Shown: positions 1 to 7,632, numbered from the stretch's first letter. The stretch: 16,747 nt of DNA from Chloroflexota bacterium (GCA_016190405.1 JACPQO010000030.1:1-16747), one strand, 5' to 3'. Made by a program: numbers and translations. Notes: generated by a model not told the origin, from the letters alone.

Positions 1-171
1 CCGGTCATCGGCTACCTGGACGACCTGCTGGTGGTAATTCTGGGGCTGTGGCTGTTCCTGCGGCTCTGCCCGCGGGAGCTGTTCCAGCAGCATATGGAGC
101 GACTGGCGGCGGAGGCGGAAGGGGAGAAGGGCGGCCGGGAAGGAGAGGAGGGAACACCCCCTGCGGGTTGA
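1..171 (+). CDS. DUF1232 (YkvA-like) membrane protein, 3' end only
   Basis: Frame 1 is open from the window edge to TGA at 169-171, giving the last 56 residues of a protein. The visible start, PVIGYLDDLLVVILGLWLFL, matches the conserved DUF1232 core: a Pro-(Val/Ile)-Gly-Tyr-Leu-Asp-Asp turn followed by a hydrophobic, probably membrane-embedded helix. After that come RLCPRELFQQHMERL and a charged Glu/Gly/Lys-rich tail. The biochemical function of DUF1232 proteins is not established. The N-terminal part lies outside the window. The stop codon is embedded in a perfect hairpin at 161-180, so termination of translation and the hairpin overlap. Confidence 0.72.
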   Translation, partial: PVIGYLDDLLVVILGLWLFLRLCPRELFQQHMERLAAEAEGEKGGREGEEGTPPAG

Positions 172-180
172 AACCCGCAG
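161..180 (+). terminator. Perfect hairpin over the DUF1232 stop codon
   Basis: CTGCGGGTT (161-169) is the exact reverse complement of AACCCGCAG (172-180), leaving a 2-nt gap (in practice 8 bp with a TGAA loop). There is no T-run after it, so it is at best a weak or processing-type 3' end, or an extragenic palindrome. Confidence 0.35.
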
Positions 181-226
181 CTTGAGAGGTAGCCACTGAC
201 AGGAGAGAGCAGCCCGTGCTATCATC

Positions 227-622
227 GTGCCGCTCTTCAGTAAGGAGGTGATGGCCCTGGCCGAACAATTCGACTTCGAGGCGGCGCTGAACGACTTCCG
301 TCGCGGCTGGAGCCAGGCGGTGTCCGCGAGGTCGCCCATCGTGGGCGGGCGGCTGTTCCACAAGACGATCAACTGCCAGTTGGCCGGAGGCGGGTCGTTC
401 GCCATCACGTTCTCGCCGCAAGGGGCGGAGATGCGAAGCGGCGCCGACCCCTCGGCCCACGCCACGCTGACCCTGGCGGAAGAGGACTGGCGGAGCGTCC
501 TCGGTGGCGTGTACAGCCTGTGGAGCGTGCAACTGGCCGGGCGCCAGCGGCCGCTCCTGGAAGAAGACGCCCTGCTGCGGCAACTGGGGCTGATCATGCA
601 GAGCTTCGCGCTGCGGAAGTGA
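227..622 (+). CDS. SCP2 sterol-carrier-like lipid-binding protein
   Basis: A 131-residue protein of the size and pattern of a stand-alone SCP2 domain. A helical start (ALAEQFDFEAALNDFRRGW) is followed by alternating beta strands (CQLAGGGSFAITFSPQGAEM, HATLTLAEEDWRSVLGG) and a C-terminal helix (LLRQLGLIMQSFAL). SCP2 folds bind fatty acyl, sterol or acyl-CoA ligands in a hydrophobic tunnel; the ligand here is unknown. The start is uncertain. GTG at 227 gives MPLFSKEV, resembling the N-terminus of many SCP2 proteins, but lacks a well-spaced ribosome site. ATG at 251 has AAGGAGG at 242-248 only 2 nt away, which is too close to be ideal. The gene lies 76 bp upstream of the MmgE/PrpD gene on the same strand, so co-transcription is plausible. 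Confidence 0.7.
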   Translation: MPLFSKEVMALAEQFDFEAALNDFRRGWSQAVSARSPIVGGRLFHKTINCQLAGGGSFAITFSPQGAEMRSGADPSAHATLTLAEEDWRSVLGGVYSLWSVQLAGRQRPLLEEDALLRQLGLIMQSFALRK

Positions 623-639
623 CGGCGCGCAACCGCCGT
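622..639 (+). terminator. Short hairpin after the SCP2 gene
   Basis: ACGGCG (622-627) pairs perfectly with CGCCGT (634-639) across a 6-nt loop, immediately after the SCP2 stop codon. No T-tract follows, so this is a weak terminator candidate at most. Confidence 0.25.
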
Positions 640-698
640 ATGAGGATGGAAGCCTGAAGGATTCCGCTACATTCGGATAGAGGTGACGGAGGTCGGCC

Positions 699-2090
699 AT
701 GGCCGGCGCCACTGAGACGTACGCCAACTGGGTGCACGAGCTGAAGTTCGAGGACCTGCCGGAGGGCGCGGTCCGGAACGCCAAGGAGCAGCTCCTGGGC
801 ATTCTGGGGGCTGCCTACGCCGGCGCCGCCACCGAGGCGGGACAGGCGATCATCGCCGCCGTGCGGGAATGGGGCGACCGTGAGGAATCAAGCGTGGTGG
901 CCGGGAACTACCGGACCAGCATGCGCTCGGCGGCGCTGGTGAACTCGGTGTCGGCGCAGGTGCTGGAGTACGAGGACTGGGGGGGGGGGGTGCACGCCGG
1001 CGCCACGGTGGTGCCGGTGGCCCTGGCGGCAGCCGAGGCGGTGGGGGCCGGCGGAAGACAGCTGCTGACGGCCCAAGTCGCCGGGAACGAGATCGCCACG
1101 CGGGTGGGCTTCGCCACGCTGGGCGGCCGCGGCGGCGGCAACCAGCACGCGGTGCACCAGGTGGAGGTGCCGCTGGTAGCCGGCAAGCTGCTAGGCCTGA
1201 GCCCCAGGCAGCTCATGGACGCCGTGGGCGGGTCCTGCACCCAGGCCCAGTTCCCGGTGGTGGCCGGCTGGACGAGCCACGCCAAAGGATACCTGACGGG
1301 GATGCCGGCCTACACGGGGATCGCGGCGGCGCAGATCGCGGCGCACGGGTTCACAGGGAACCGGGAGATCGTGGAGCACCCCAAGGGGTACTGCTTCGAG
1401 ACCCAGGGGTTGCTCTACCCGGAGCAGCTGACGCGCGGCCTGGGCGAGAAGTGGCACACGCAGGACTCCTTCACCAGCAAGCCGTACCCCATGTGCGGCT
1501 TCACCATGGCCCCCACGGACTGCATCCTGGACCTGGTGCGGCAGCACGACATCCGGCCGGAAGACGTCGAGGAGGTGGTGATCGAGTGCCCCATCACGTT
1601 CCTCATCACGGGAACCATGTGGTCGGCCGTCCCGGACATGTACCAGCGCATCCGGGACCCCCAGGCCAGCGGCTGGAGCTGGATCCCGCTACTGTTCGAC
1701 GGTTACTACCCGATCGCGGCGGCGATCGTGGACCGGGAGGTGACGCCGCGGCAGTTCCGGCCGGAGCGCATCTTCGACCAGCAGATCCAGGGCCTTCTAG
1801 ACAAGATCAGGTTCGTGCACGACCCGGAGCTGGACCTGGCTCTGATCGCGGGACGGGGCTTTGGGGCGAGGGTGACCATCCGGACGCGCCCGGGCGCCGT
1901 CCACGAGGCGTCGGTCACGGAGCACCGCGGCGGTCCCGGCAACCCGATAAGCGGGGCGGAGAAGTTCCAGACCGCGACGCGGGACATCGTATCTCCGGCA
2001 CGCCAGGAGGAGATCATCGCCGCCGTGCGCGGCCTGGACAAGATGAAGGACGTGCGGGAGCTGGGGGAGGTGCTGCGGGCGGCGGAGTAG
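699..2090 (+). CDS. MmgE/PrpD family protein
   Basis: A 463-residue protein, normal length for the MmgE/PrpD family, which includes 2-methylcitrate dehydratase, cis-aconitate decarboxylase and iminodisuccinate epimerase. The first ~270 residues form the helical domain: YANWVHELKFEDLPEGAV, a VLEYEDW-GGG-VHAG segment with Asp93 and His99, and HAKGYLTGMPAYTGIAAA with Lys196. The smaller second domain follows KPYPMCGFTMAPTD, the family's KPYP-C signature. The substrate cannot be assigned from sequence; a cytosolic lyase or epimerase on a small carboxylic acid is the family expectation. The start ATG has GGAGG a few bases upstream. The codons for Gly95-97 lie in a run of twelve Gs (979-990) inside the probable active-site loop, an indel-prone tract. 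The gene converges with the ABC transporter operon, 89 bp apart. Confidence 0.85.
   Translation: MAGATETYANWVHELKFEDLPEGAVRNAKEQLLGILGAAYAGAATEAGQAIIAAVREWGDREESSVVAGNYRTSMRSAALVNSVSAQVLEYEDWGGGVHAGATVVPVALAAAEAVGAGGRQLLTAQVAGNEIATRVGFATLGGRGGGNQHAVHQVEVPLVAGKLLGLSPRQLMDAVGGSCTQAQFPVVAGWTSHAKGYLTGMPAYTGIAAAQIAAHGFTGNREIVEHPKGYCFETQGLLYPEQLTRGLGEKWHTQDSFTSKPYPMCGFTMAPTDCILDLVRQHDIRPEDVEEVVIECPITFLITGTMWSAVPDMYQRIRDPQASGWSWIPLLFDGYYPIAAAIVDREVTPRQFRPERIFDQQIQGLLDKIRFVHDPELDLALIAGRGFGARVTIRTRPGAVHEASVTEHRGGPGNPISGAEKFQTATRDIVSPARQEEIIAAVRGLDKMKDVRELGEVLRAAE
979..990 (+). repeat. Homopolymer G12 tract inside the MmgE/PrpD gene
   Basis: Twelve consecutive Gs at 979-990 encode the end of Trp94, Gly95-97 and the first base of Val98. 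The frame is intact on both sides. It could be a hypermutable contingency tract or a site of assembly length error. Confidence 0.8.
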
Positions 2091-2110
2091 GCGGAAGCGC
2101 CGGGCGCACA

Positions 2111-2142
2111 CTCACCCTACCCTCTGTGAGCGAGGGAGAGGG
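2111..2142. repeat. Imperfect palindromic sequence between convergent genes
   Basis: CTCAC (2111-2115) can pair with GTGAG (2126-2130), or CCCTC (2120-2124) with GAGGG (2132-2136). The purine/pyrimidine pattern CTCACCCTACCCTC...GAGGGAGAGGG resembles a common extragenic palindrome type. It lies between convergent genes, where it could serve both as a transcription end, but there is no T-run. Confidence 0.3.
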
Positions 2143-2179
2143 CAGTGGCTGCTGCTGGGAAGCGGGTTCTCGACGGGTC

Positions 2180-3199
2180 TTAGAGGCCGCCGCGGCTGCT
2201 GCCGCCGCCGGGGCCGAGGCCGCCGCGCAGCCTGGGGTCAGAGATGTCGCGGAAGGCGTCGCCGAGCATGTTGAAGCCCAGGACCACCAGGCTGAGGGCG
2301 AGGCCGGGGAAGAAGGCCGGCCACCAGTCGCCGCTGAGGGCTGATTCCTGGTTTTTCCCCGTGAGGTCGGCGCCCCAGGAGGGGGTGGGCTGTTTCACGC
2401 CCACGCCCAGGAAGCTGATAGCCGCCTCGGCCAGGATAGCCAGGGGAAGGGTGATGCTGGCCAGGATAACGACCAGGGCGGCGACGTTGGGCAGGATGTG
2501 TCGCACCATAATGCGGGAGTCGCTGGCGCCCAGGGCGCGGGCGGCCTCGATGTAAACATTCTCTTTGATGGAGAGAACGGCGCCACGCACGACACGCGCC
2601 GTACCGACGGTGACGGCGATACCGATGCCGATGGAGATGATGAAGATGTCCAGGAAGAAGGGCACACCCAGGAAACTACCCTGGGGCACCGGCGTATGGT
2701 CCCTGAGAAAGATGCGAAAGGCGGAGTCCTCGTTGCCGATGACAGTGATGATGGCCAGCAGCATGACCACCTGTGGGAAGGCCAGAAGCACGTCGATGGA
2801 GCGCTGTATGATGCTATCCACCGTGCGGCCGAAGTAACCGGAGATGACCCCCAGCGTGGTGCCGGCGGTGACGCCGAAAGTCACGGAGACCAGGCCGATT
2901 AACAGGGAGATGCGGGCCCCGAAGATGGTGCGGCTGAGGACATCGCGGCCCAGGCGGTCCGTGCCGAAGGGGTGTTCCAGCGACGGTGAGGAGAGAAGGG
3001 CATTCCTGTCGATGGCCTGGGGATCGTAGGGGGCGATGACGTTGGCGAAGATGCCGCAGGCGAACAGTAGGACGACGACCAAGACCCCGAAGACCCCCAG
3101 GGGGTGCTGTCGGGCCAGGTTGAATACCCTACGCCGGGTGGAGAGCGGCTCTACGGCCTGCTCTTGGAGCTCCAGGGTGACGGCGGCTTCCTGAGCCAT
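2180..3199 (-). CDS. ABC importer permease, DppC/OppC type
   Basis: A 339-residue inner-membrane permease of the peptide/nickel importer family. An OppC-type N-terminal segment with one membrane helix (about residues 33-55, LGVFGVLVVVLLFACGIFA) is followed by the family motif HPFGTDRLGRDVLSRTIFGA. The BPD_transp_1 domain comes next, with the EAA loop EAARALGASDSRIMVRHILP that docks on the ATPase. It should pair with the DppB-like subunit to form the translocation channel. It starts 8 nt after the DppB stop, so translational coupling is likely; its own ribosome site is weak. The C-terminus ends in a Gly/Ser-rich tail (GGLGPGGGSSRGGL), unusual but low-complexity. It is the last gene of the operon in this window; no ATPase gene follows. 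Confidence 0.92.
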   Translation of the reverse strand: MAQEAAVTLELQEQAVEPLSTRRRVFNLARQHPLGVFGVLVVVLLFACGIFANVIAPYDPQAIDRNALLSSPSLEHPFGTDRLGRDVLSRTIFGARISLLIGLVSVTFGVTAGTTLGVISGYFGRTVDSIIQRSIDVLLAFPQVVMLLAIITVIGNEDSAFRIFLRDHTPVPQGSFLGVPFFLDIFIISIGIGIAVTVGTARVVRGAVLSIKENVYIEAARALGASDSRIMVRHILPNVAALVVILASITLPLAILAEAAISFLGVGVKQPTPSWGADLTGKNQESALSGDWWPAFFPGLALSLVVLGFNMLGDAFRDISDPRLRGGLGPGGGSSRGGL

Positions 3200-3207
3200 G
3201 TCAAGCT

Positions 3208-4161
3208 CTATGCGTAGCGTATCCGCGGATCGAGCCAGGCGTAAGCGACATCCACGAACAGGTTAGCGAACACGTAAACGGCGGCGAAGATGAGGACCAG
3301 GCTCTGGACGACGAAGAGGTCCCGGCGCAGGATCGCCTCCAGGATGTACTTGCCGACACCGTTCAGGTTGAACAAGGACTCGACGATGACGGAACCGCCG
3401 ATGAGGGCGCCGACCTGAAGTCCGATCACGGTGACCACAGGGATGAGGGCGTTCTTGAGGGCGTGCCTGAAGATGACCGTGCGCTCCCGCAGCCCCTTGG
3501 ACCAGGCCGTGCGGATGTAGTCGTTGCGGAGCACCTCCAGCATGGAGGAACGGGTAAGGCGCATGATGCCGGCGGCGCTGAACACGGCCAGGACCAGAGA
3601 TGGGAACACGAACTGCTGGAGGTTCACCCAGGGGTCGTCGAAAAAGGGCACATAGCCGACGCCGAACTGGGGGGGCGTCCAGTCGAACCAGCGGACGCCG
3701 AAGGTAATGATCAGTATCCCCAGATAGAACCCAGGCACCGACAACCAGAGGACGCTGGTGACACGGGCTATCCAGTCGATGGCCGTGCCCGGGCGCACCG
3801 CCGAGACGATGCCCGGCGGTATCCCCAGGATGATGGAGAAGATGCTGGTCATGATGAGAAGCTCACCGGTGATGGGGAGGCGGCGGTCCAGTTCCTTGGT
3901 GACGGCGACCTTGGTGAAGAAGGAGTGGCCCAGGTCGCCCTTGAAGGTATCGGCGATCCAGTTGCCGTACTGCTCGTACCAGGGCTGGTCCAGGCCGAAC
4001 TCGTGGCGCAGGCCTTCCACCACCTCCGGGGTGCAGCTGAGGCCGCAGGTGACGATGGCGGCGTCGCCGGGGATGACGCGAAAGGTGAAGAAGGTGAGAA
4101 GGCTGACGCCCAGCATGATGGGGACGACCAGGAGGAGGCGGCGGATAATGTAGTCGCGCAT
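3208..4161 (-). CDS. ABC importer permease, DppB/OppB type
   Basis: A 317-residue polytopic permease. The N-terminal helix MRDYIIRRLLLVVPIMLGVS and the following FRVIPGDAA are characteristic of DppB/OppB proteins. The core has the usual extra helices and the cytoplasmic EAA loop around residues 212-240 (DYIRTAWSKGLRERTVIFRH), ending with DVAYAWLDPRIRYA, the family's conserved C-terminal 'DPRI+Y' end. Six membrane helices are expected. It lies 43 nt downstream of the binding-protein gene and 8 nt upstream of the second permease, so the three form one operon. Substrate is probably an oligopeptide or similar solute by family; this cannot be refined. Confidence 0.92.
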   Translation of the reverse strand: MRDYIIRRLLLVVPIMLGVSLLTFFTFRVIPGDAAIVTCGLSCTPEVVEGLRHEFGLDQPWYEQYGNWIADTFKGDLGHSFFTKVAVTKELDRRLPITGELLIMTSIFSIILGIPPGIVSAVRPGTAIDWIARVTSVLWLSVPGFYLGILIITFGVRWFDWTPPQFGVGYVPFFDDPWVNLQQFVFPSLVLAVFSAAGIMRLTRSSMLEVLRNDYIRTAWSKGLRERTVIFRHALKNALIPVVTVIGLQVGALIGGSVIVESLFNLNGVGKYILEAILRRDLFVVQSLVLIFAAVYVFANLFVDVAYAWLDPRIRYA

Positions 4162-4204
4162 AGACTAGCCAGCCCCCGCAGACGCTAGAAAGACAGCATT
4201 CACC

Positions 4205-5902
4205 TTAGCCCTTATCGATCCAGATATCGGCGCCGAACGGCCCAGCGTCGGGCGTCGGCGTGGCCTCAGGATCGCTGAAGTCGAGACCGAAGTGGACGTA
4301 GTTCCAGCGGGCGGAGTAGCCGTAGCCGCCGGTCAGGCTTATCTGAGGGCCGTGCTCGGCCAGGATCTTGCGCTGGACGGTGGTGATGATCTCCATGCGC
4401 TTGACCTCGTCGAACTCCTGGCTTTGAGCGTTGATGAGCTCGTCGATCTCCTTGTTGGAGTAGTTGTTCCAGTTGCCGGAGCCGCTGACGCCCTTGGAAT
4501 GATAGAAGCTCAGGGGACGGTCGGGCTCGTCGTAAGGGAGGTTGGGGAAGAAGATCATCTGGAAGTTGCCGGAAAACAGGTCCGCGAGAAAAGCGCCCTG
4601 TTCAACCTCGTTGAGGTCGATGTTGATGCCGGCGCGGCGCAGCTGGTCCTTGATGAGGACAGCCGTGTCGCTGACGATGGCGGGGCCGGTAAGCTTAATG
4701 AGCTTCATCTTGGCGCTGATGCCATCTGGGTAGCCAGCCTCGGCCAGGATGGCCTTGGCCTTGTCAGGGTTGTACGTGAAGAAGGAGCGTAGCTCGTCCT
4801 GGGGCAGAGCCCACTTGGTCTGGCCCCACTGGATGGGGCCGTTGTAATTCCCTTCCCCATTCTGGAGGACGGAGATGATCTCGTCGCGGTCCAGGGCCAG
4901 GTCAAGCGCCTCCCGAACCCGGATGTCGTCGAACGGCGGTTTCATCTTGAGGTGGATAACCGGATAGAAGAGAGATGGGTTTTTGTTGACGACAAGTTGA
5001 TCGTTCTTCTGGAGGTCTTCGGCGTCACGCTTGGTGAGGACGGCGCCGTTGACGTCGTGCTGGCCGGAGCGAAAGGCCGCCAGGAGAGATGAGTTGTCCG
5101 TGATGACAATGTAGGTGAGGCTGTCCAGCCAGGGACGGGGCTTGAGGAAGTAGTCGGGGTGCCTCAAGAGTTCGATGCGCTCGGCGCCGTTGAAGTCGCC
5201 CAGTATGAACGGCCCGCTGCCGAAGGCGACCTGGCTGAGGCTGTTGTACTTCTCGATCACCTTCTTGGGGACGATGGCCCAGGTGGGATTGGCCATCTCG
5301 CGAATGGCGGCTACGAAGGGGGTCTTCATCACGAACTTGAACGTGTACGGGTCGGGTGTCTCGTAGTGGTCGATGCGGTTGGGAAAGCGCTTGTCGGGGG
5401 CGGTAAGGGCGGTGCCGCGGCGCACGAAGCTGGCCTCGCAGTCCTCGGAGGTGATCTCCTCGCCGGCGGCCGGGCCGACGGGCTGCGCCTTGACGCCGCG
5501 CCGTAGCGTGAAGATGAACTCCAGGTGCTCGGGGTCCGGCTGCTCGAAGGTTTCGGCCAGGTTGTTGGTCACGACCTGCTCGCGTCCGGGGGCCCAGGAG
5601 TAGAGATAGCTGTAGAGCAGGGGAGCCACGCCGAGGCCGAAGATGTCGATGTGAGGATCTAGGCCGGTTACGGCGACGCCAGCGCCCCACGTGAGGTTGC
5701 CGCCGGCGCGGGGAGTGCCGGCGCCGACAGGACTGCCGCCGGTGGTGGCGGGGCCCGACGTACCTTCATCGTCGCCGCCCGAGCCACAACCGACCAAGGC
5801 AGCGGCGGTCGCCCCGAGAGCGGTGGCGGCGCCAGCGCCCAGGAGGGCCCTCCTGCTGATCCGTCTGCGGTTGAGCCGCTTCCAGTAGTTGGACTCCTCC
5901 AT
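4205..5902 (-). CDS. ABC importer substrate-binding lipoprotein (SBP family 5), Tat-exported
   Basis: A 565-residue extracellular solute-binding protein of the DppA/OppA type. The N-terminus is NRRRISRRALLGAG, a twin-arginine signal with SRRALLG at 16-22, then a hydrophobic stretch and lipobox LVGC with Cys39, then a flexible Gly/Thr/Ser linker. This predicts a lipidated protein exported folded. The mature part has typical features: LTWGAGVAVTGLDPHID, NLAETFEQPDPEHLEFIFTL and FDDIRVREALDLALDRDEII. A longer reading to 5992 is rejected because it would start inside the promoter. The ATG at 5902 has GGGAG 7 nt upstream and directly precedes the Tat signal. It is the first gene of a three-gene operon. 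Ligand is unknown; peptides are the family default. Confidence 0.92.
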   Translation of the reverse strand: MEESNYWKRLNRRRISRRALLGAGAATALGATAAALVGCGSGGDDEGTSGPATTGGSPVGAGTPRAGGNLTWGAGVAVTGLDPHIDIFGLGVAPLLYSYLYSWAPGREQVVTNNLAETFEQPDPEHLEFIFTLRRGVKAQPVGPAAGEEITSEDCEASFVRRGTALTAPDKRFPNRIDHYETPDPYTFKFVMKTPFVAAIREMANPTWAIVPKKVIEKYNSLSQVAFGSGPFILGDFNGAERIELLRHPDYFLKPRPWLDSLTYIVITDNSSLLAAFRSGQHDVNGAVLTKRDAEDLQKNDQLVVNKNPSLFYPVIHLKMKPPFDDIRVREALDLALDRDEIISVLQNGEGNYNGPIQWGQTKWALPQDELRSFFTYNPDKAKAILAEAGYPDGISAKMKLIKLTGPAIVSDTAVLIKDQLRRAGINIDLNEVEQGAFLADLFSGNFQMIFFPNLPYDEPDRPLSFYHSKGVSGSGNWNNYSNKEIDELINAQSQEFDEVKRMEIITTVQRKILAEHGPQISLTGGYGYSARWNYVHFGLDFSDPEATPTPDAGPFGADIWIDKG

Positions 5903-5962
5903 ACCGGTCTCCCTCTGGCGAACCCTTGCGTGAACGTTACATTTCCAGCATACGGTACGTCC

Positions 5963-5992
5963 CTTATAGCCACTAGCGATGCCTTTTGTCAA
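5963..5992 (-). promoter_or_regulatory. Strong sigma-70-type promoter of the ABC importer operon
   Basis: On the minus strand there is a perfect TTGACA (-35, plus positions 5987-5992), an 18-nt spacer and TATAAG (-10, 5963-5968; 5 of 6 consensus). The start of transcription would be near 5956, giving a leader of about 54 nt before the ATG at 5902. Confidence 0.72.
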
Positions 5993-6047
5993 CGGCTGCG
6001 CCGCCGAATGCGGCAGTTCTAGCGTCCGCTAAGGTAGGGGGAATGGC

Positions 6048-6944
6048 TCAGGCGCCGACGGCGGGGTGGACCAGAACGACCGGCGCCAGGCCTTCGATAA
6101 CCTCGTCGGCGACGCTGCCCAGAGCCCAGTGACCGCCGGCGAACCGGCTGCGGGAGGCCATCACCACCAAGTCGGGCTGCAACTGCTCGACGGTCTGCAC
6201 CAGAACCTGAGCAGGAAAGCCGCGCTCCACCACGGCGGCCTCCACCACGTCCGGGTGGCGGTTCTTCACGCGATTGAGGTAGGACTTGGCGCGCTTCGCG
6301 AGCTGCCTGTCAACATCCGGGGGGTACGTCTCCGGCAGGCCGAGCTCGAACGGGGGCAGGACCGGCGGCACTACGCGCACGAGAGTGATGCGGGAGCCGG
6401 CGGCGCGGGCGATCTGGCTGGCCACCGGCATGGCGGCCTCGGATTCACTGCTACCGTCCAAGGGCACCAGGATGGAGCGCAGGCTGACCTCTTGGGGAGG
6501 CCAGCGTTCCGGGCCGCGGGGGCCGACGATGAGGACAGGTACCGTGGAGCCCCGCAGAACCTTATCGGCGACACTGCCGCGTCGCCGCTGGGTCACACCG
6601 CGGCGGCCGTGGCTGGCCATCGCCAGCAGATCGGCGTCCATCTCGCTCACCGCCAGCATGATCTCGTAGGCCGGGTGTCCGGCCCGCACCTCGGTGGACA
6701 CCAGCAGCCCCTGGCGTTGCAGGGCCTGGGCGATGTTGTGCAGATAGGCGCGGAAGTAGCGGACGCCGTGGTCACGGAGGACCCTGGCGTGGACGGGGCC
6801 GACGGTCTCCACCTCCTCCGGGAGCGTCTCCCATACCGAAAACAGGATCAGCTCGCAGCGGGCGGCTTCAGCCAGAGAGCGAGCCAGGGGGAGCGCGGTC
6901 TCGGAAAGAGGGGACCCGTCCAGAGCGACCAGTATCCGTCGCAT
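6048..6944 (-). CDS. Universal stress protein, two tandem UspA domains
   Basis: A 298-residue protein made of two UspA domains (about 1-145 and 155-298). Each begins with the beta-strand/nucleotide motif ILVALDGS or ILVPLDGS. The first domain keeps the ATP-binding signature SHG-x9-GS (SHGRRGVTQRRRGSVADKV). The second has the degenerate SRSRFAGGHWALGS, where His-Gly is replaced by Arg-Ser, so its nucleotide binding may be altered. USPs are cytoplasmic, often ATP-binding proteins of stasis and low-oxygen survival; molecular function varies. The start is supported by GGGAGG 8 nt upstream. Only 13 bp separate it from the preceding USP gene on the same strand, so the two form an operon. Confidence 0.92.
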   Translation of the reverse strand: MRRILVALDGSPLSETALPLARSLAEAARCELILFSVWETLPEEVETVGPVHARVLRDHGVRYFRAYLHNIAQALQRQGLLVSTEVRAGHPAYEIMLAVSEMDADLLAMASHGRRGVTQRRRGSVADKVLRGSTVPVLIVGPRGPERWPPQEVSLRSILVPLDGSSESEAAMPVASQIARAAGSRITLVRVVPPVLPPFELGLPETYPPDVDRQLAKRAKSYLNRVKNRHPDVVEAAVVERGFPAQVLVQTVEQLQPDLVVMASRSRFAGGHWALGSVADEVIEGLAPVVLVHPAVGA

Positions 6945-6957
6945 TTCATCCGCCTCC

Positions 6958-7488
6958 CTAAGCGGCGTGTTGGCCCAGGTCCTGCGGCCGCACCAGCAGC
7001 AGTGGCCGCACGCCGTCGGCCAGCACCTTGCCGGTCACGCTGCCGAAGATAAGGGTACGAAGGCCGGTATGCCCGTGCGTGGCCATAGCGATGAGGTCGA
7101 CGGGGTGGCTGCGGGCGTATTCGATGATCCTGTCGCCGGCGCCGTCGCCAACGTCAACCGCTACTTGCACCTGGATGCCGCGCTCGCGGAGGGGCTGCGC
7201 TTTCTCCTCCAGGTACTCCGTCATCTCGCGCTCGCGCCGTTCGATGGCCTGGGCCTTGGTCTCAACGTAGCGGGGCGCGGTGATTACGGGGGTGTAGAGC
7301 GCGCCCACCCCCCTGGACACGACGGGTGGCTGCACCTCCAGCGGAGCCTCGGGCGTGGCGGCAGGGAGCTCGCCGGCCATGAACAGAGTCACGCTGGCGC
7401 CGCTGCCGGCGGCCAGCTCCGTCACCGCGGGAAGGATAACCTCCGAATACTGAGAGCCGTCCAGGGTAACCAGGATGTTCCGAAACAT
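6958..7488 (-). CDS. Universal stress protein, single UspA domain
   Basis: A 176-residue single-domain USP: MFRNILVTLDGSQYSEVILP at the start and ATHGHTGLRTLIFGSVTGKV near the C-terminus, the THG-x9-GS ATP-binding signature. Between them is an inserted Pro-rich and then highly charged stretch (about residues 45-100, including EAPLEVQPPVVS and ERREREMTEYLEEKAQ), longer than in minimal UspA. The frame is open to 7983, but ATG at 7488 is chosen because GGAGGG lies 8 nt upstream and the domain begins there. It is the first gene of a two-gene USP operon, divergent from another USP gene across a shared control region with two dyad sites. Confidence 0.92.
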   Translation of the reverse strand: MFRNILVTLDGSQYSEVILPAVTELAAGSGASVTLFMAGELPAATPEAPLEVQPPVVSRGVGALYTPVITAPRYVETKAQAIERREREMTEYLEEKAQPLRERGIQVQVAVDVGDGAGDRIIEYARSHPVDLIAMATHGHTGLRTLIFGSVTGKVLADGVRPLLLVRPQDLGQHAA

Positions 7489-7512
7489 TGCCCCGTCCCT
7501 CCTTCCACTTAC

Positions 7513-7518
7513 AGTGTA
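7513..7518 (-). promoter_or_regulatory. Candidate -10 box for the minus-strand USP operon
   Basis: TACACT on the minus strand (4 of 6 consensus) lies 25 bp upstream of the ATG at 7488, with no recognisable -35. A start near 7506 would place the dyad at 7543-7556 at about -43.5, suiting an activator-dependent promoter. Confidence 0.4.
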
Positions 7519-7542
7519 CCGGCGGGCGGCCGCCGCCACGTA

Positions 7543-7556
7543 GGTACGTCCGTCCC
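7543..7556. promoter_or_regulatory. DosR-box-like dyad (site A2)
   Basis: GGTAC-GTCC-GTCCC differs at one half-site base from GGGAC-N4-GTCCC, the core of the mycobacterial DosR box. It is centred about 43.5 bp upstream of the inferred USP start on the minus strand and 23 bp from site A1. Confidence 0.45.
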
Positions 7557-7565
7557 CAGGCAGAA

Positions 7566-7579
7566 GGGCCATTCGGCAC
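7566..7579. promoter_or_regulatory. DosR-box-like dyad (site A1)
   Basis: GGGCC-ATTC-GGCAC differs at one half-site base from GGGCC-N4-GGCCC. It is centred about 41.5 bp upstream of the start inferred from the -10 box at 7602-7607, the classical position for an activator next to RNA polymerase. Confidence 0.45.
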
Positions 7580-7598
7580 GTTGGGGCGAGATGACCTA

Positions 7599-7607
7599 TG
7601 CTATAAT
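7599..7607 (+). promoter_or_regulatory. Extended -10 promoter of the USP-protease operon
   Basis: TGC-TATAAT (7599-7607) is a perfect extended -10 element. The only -35-like sequence is TTGGGG at 7581-7586 with a short 15-nt spacer, so activator help is likely. Transcription would begin near 7614, leaving a leader of about 190 nt before the ATG at 7801. Confidence 0.65.
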
Positions 7608-7632
7608 CAAATCGGGAGAGAACGGGAAAACA

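Noticed and set aside
5..802. Long minus-strand open frame across the DUF1232, SCP2 and MmgE/PrpD genes
   Set aside because: It is antisense to recognised genes, low-complexity (Pro/Arg/Ala-rich) and has no family similarity; such frames are common in GC-rich DNA.
1451..2344. Plus-strand frame overlapping the end of the MmgE/PrpD gene and the DppC gene
   Set aside because: Shadow of the MmgE/PrpD frame with Gly/Arg/Pro-rich nonsense sequence, running antisense into a clear permease gene.
7525..7534. 10-bp palindrome GGCGGCCGCC upstream of the USP gene
   Set aside because: Simple GC palindrome, expected by chance at this composition and not matched elsewhere in the control regions.
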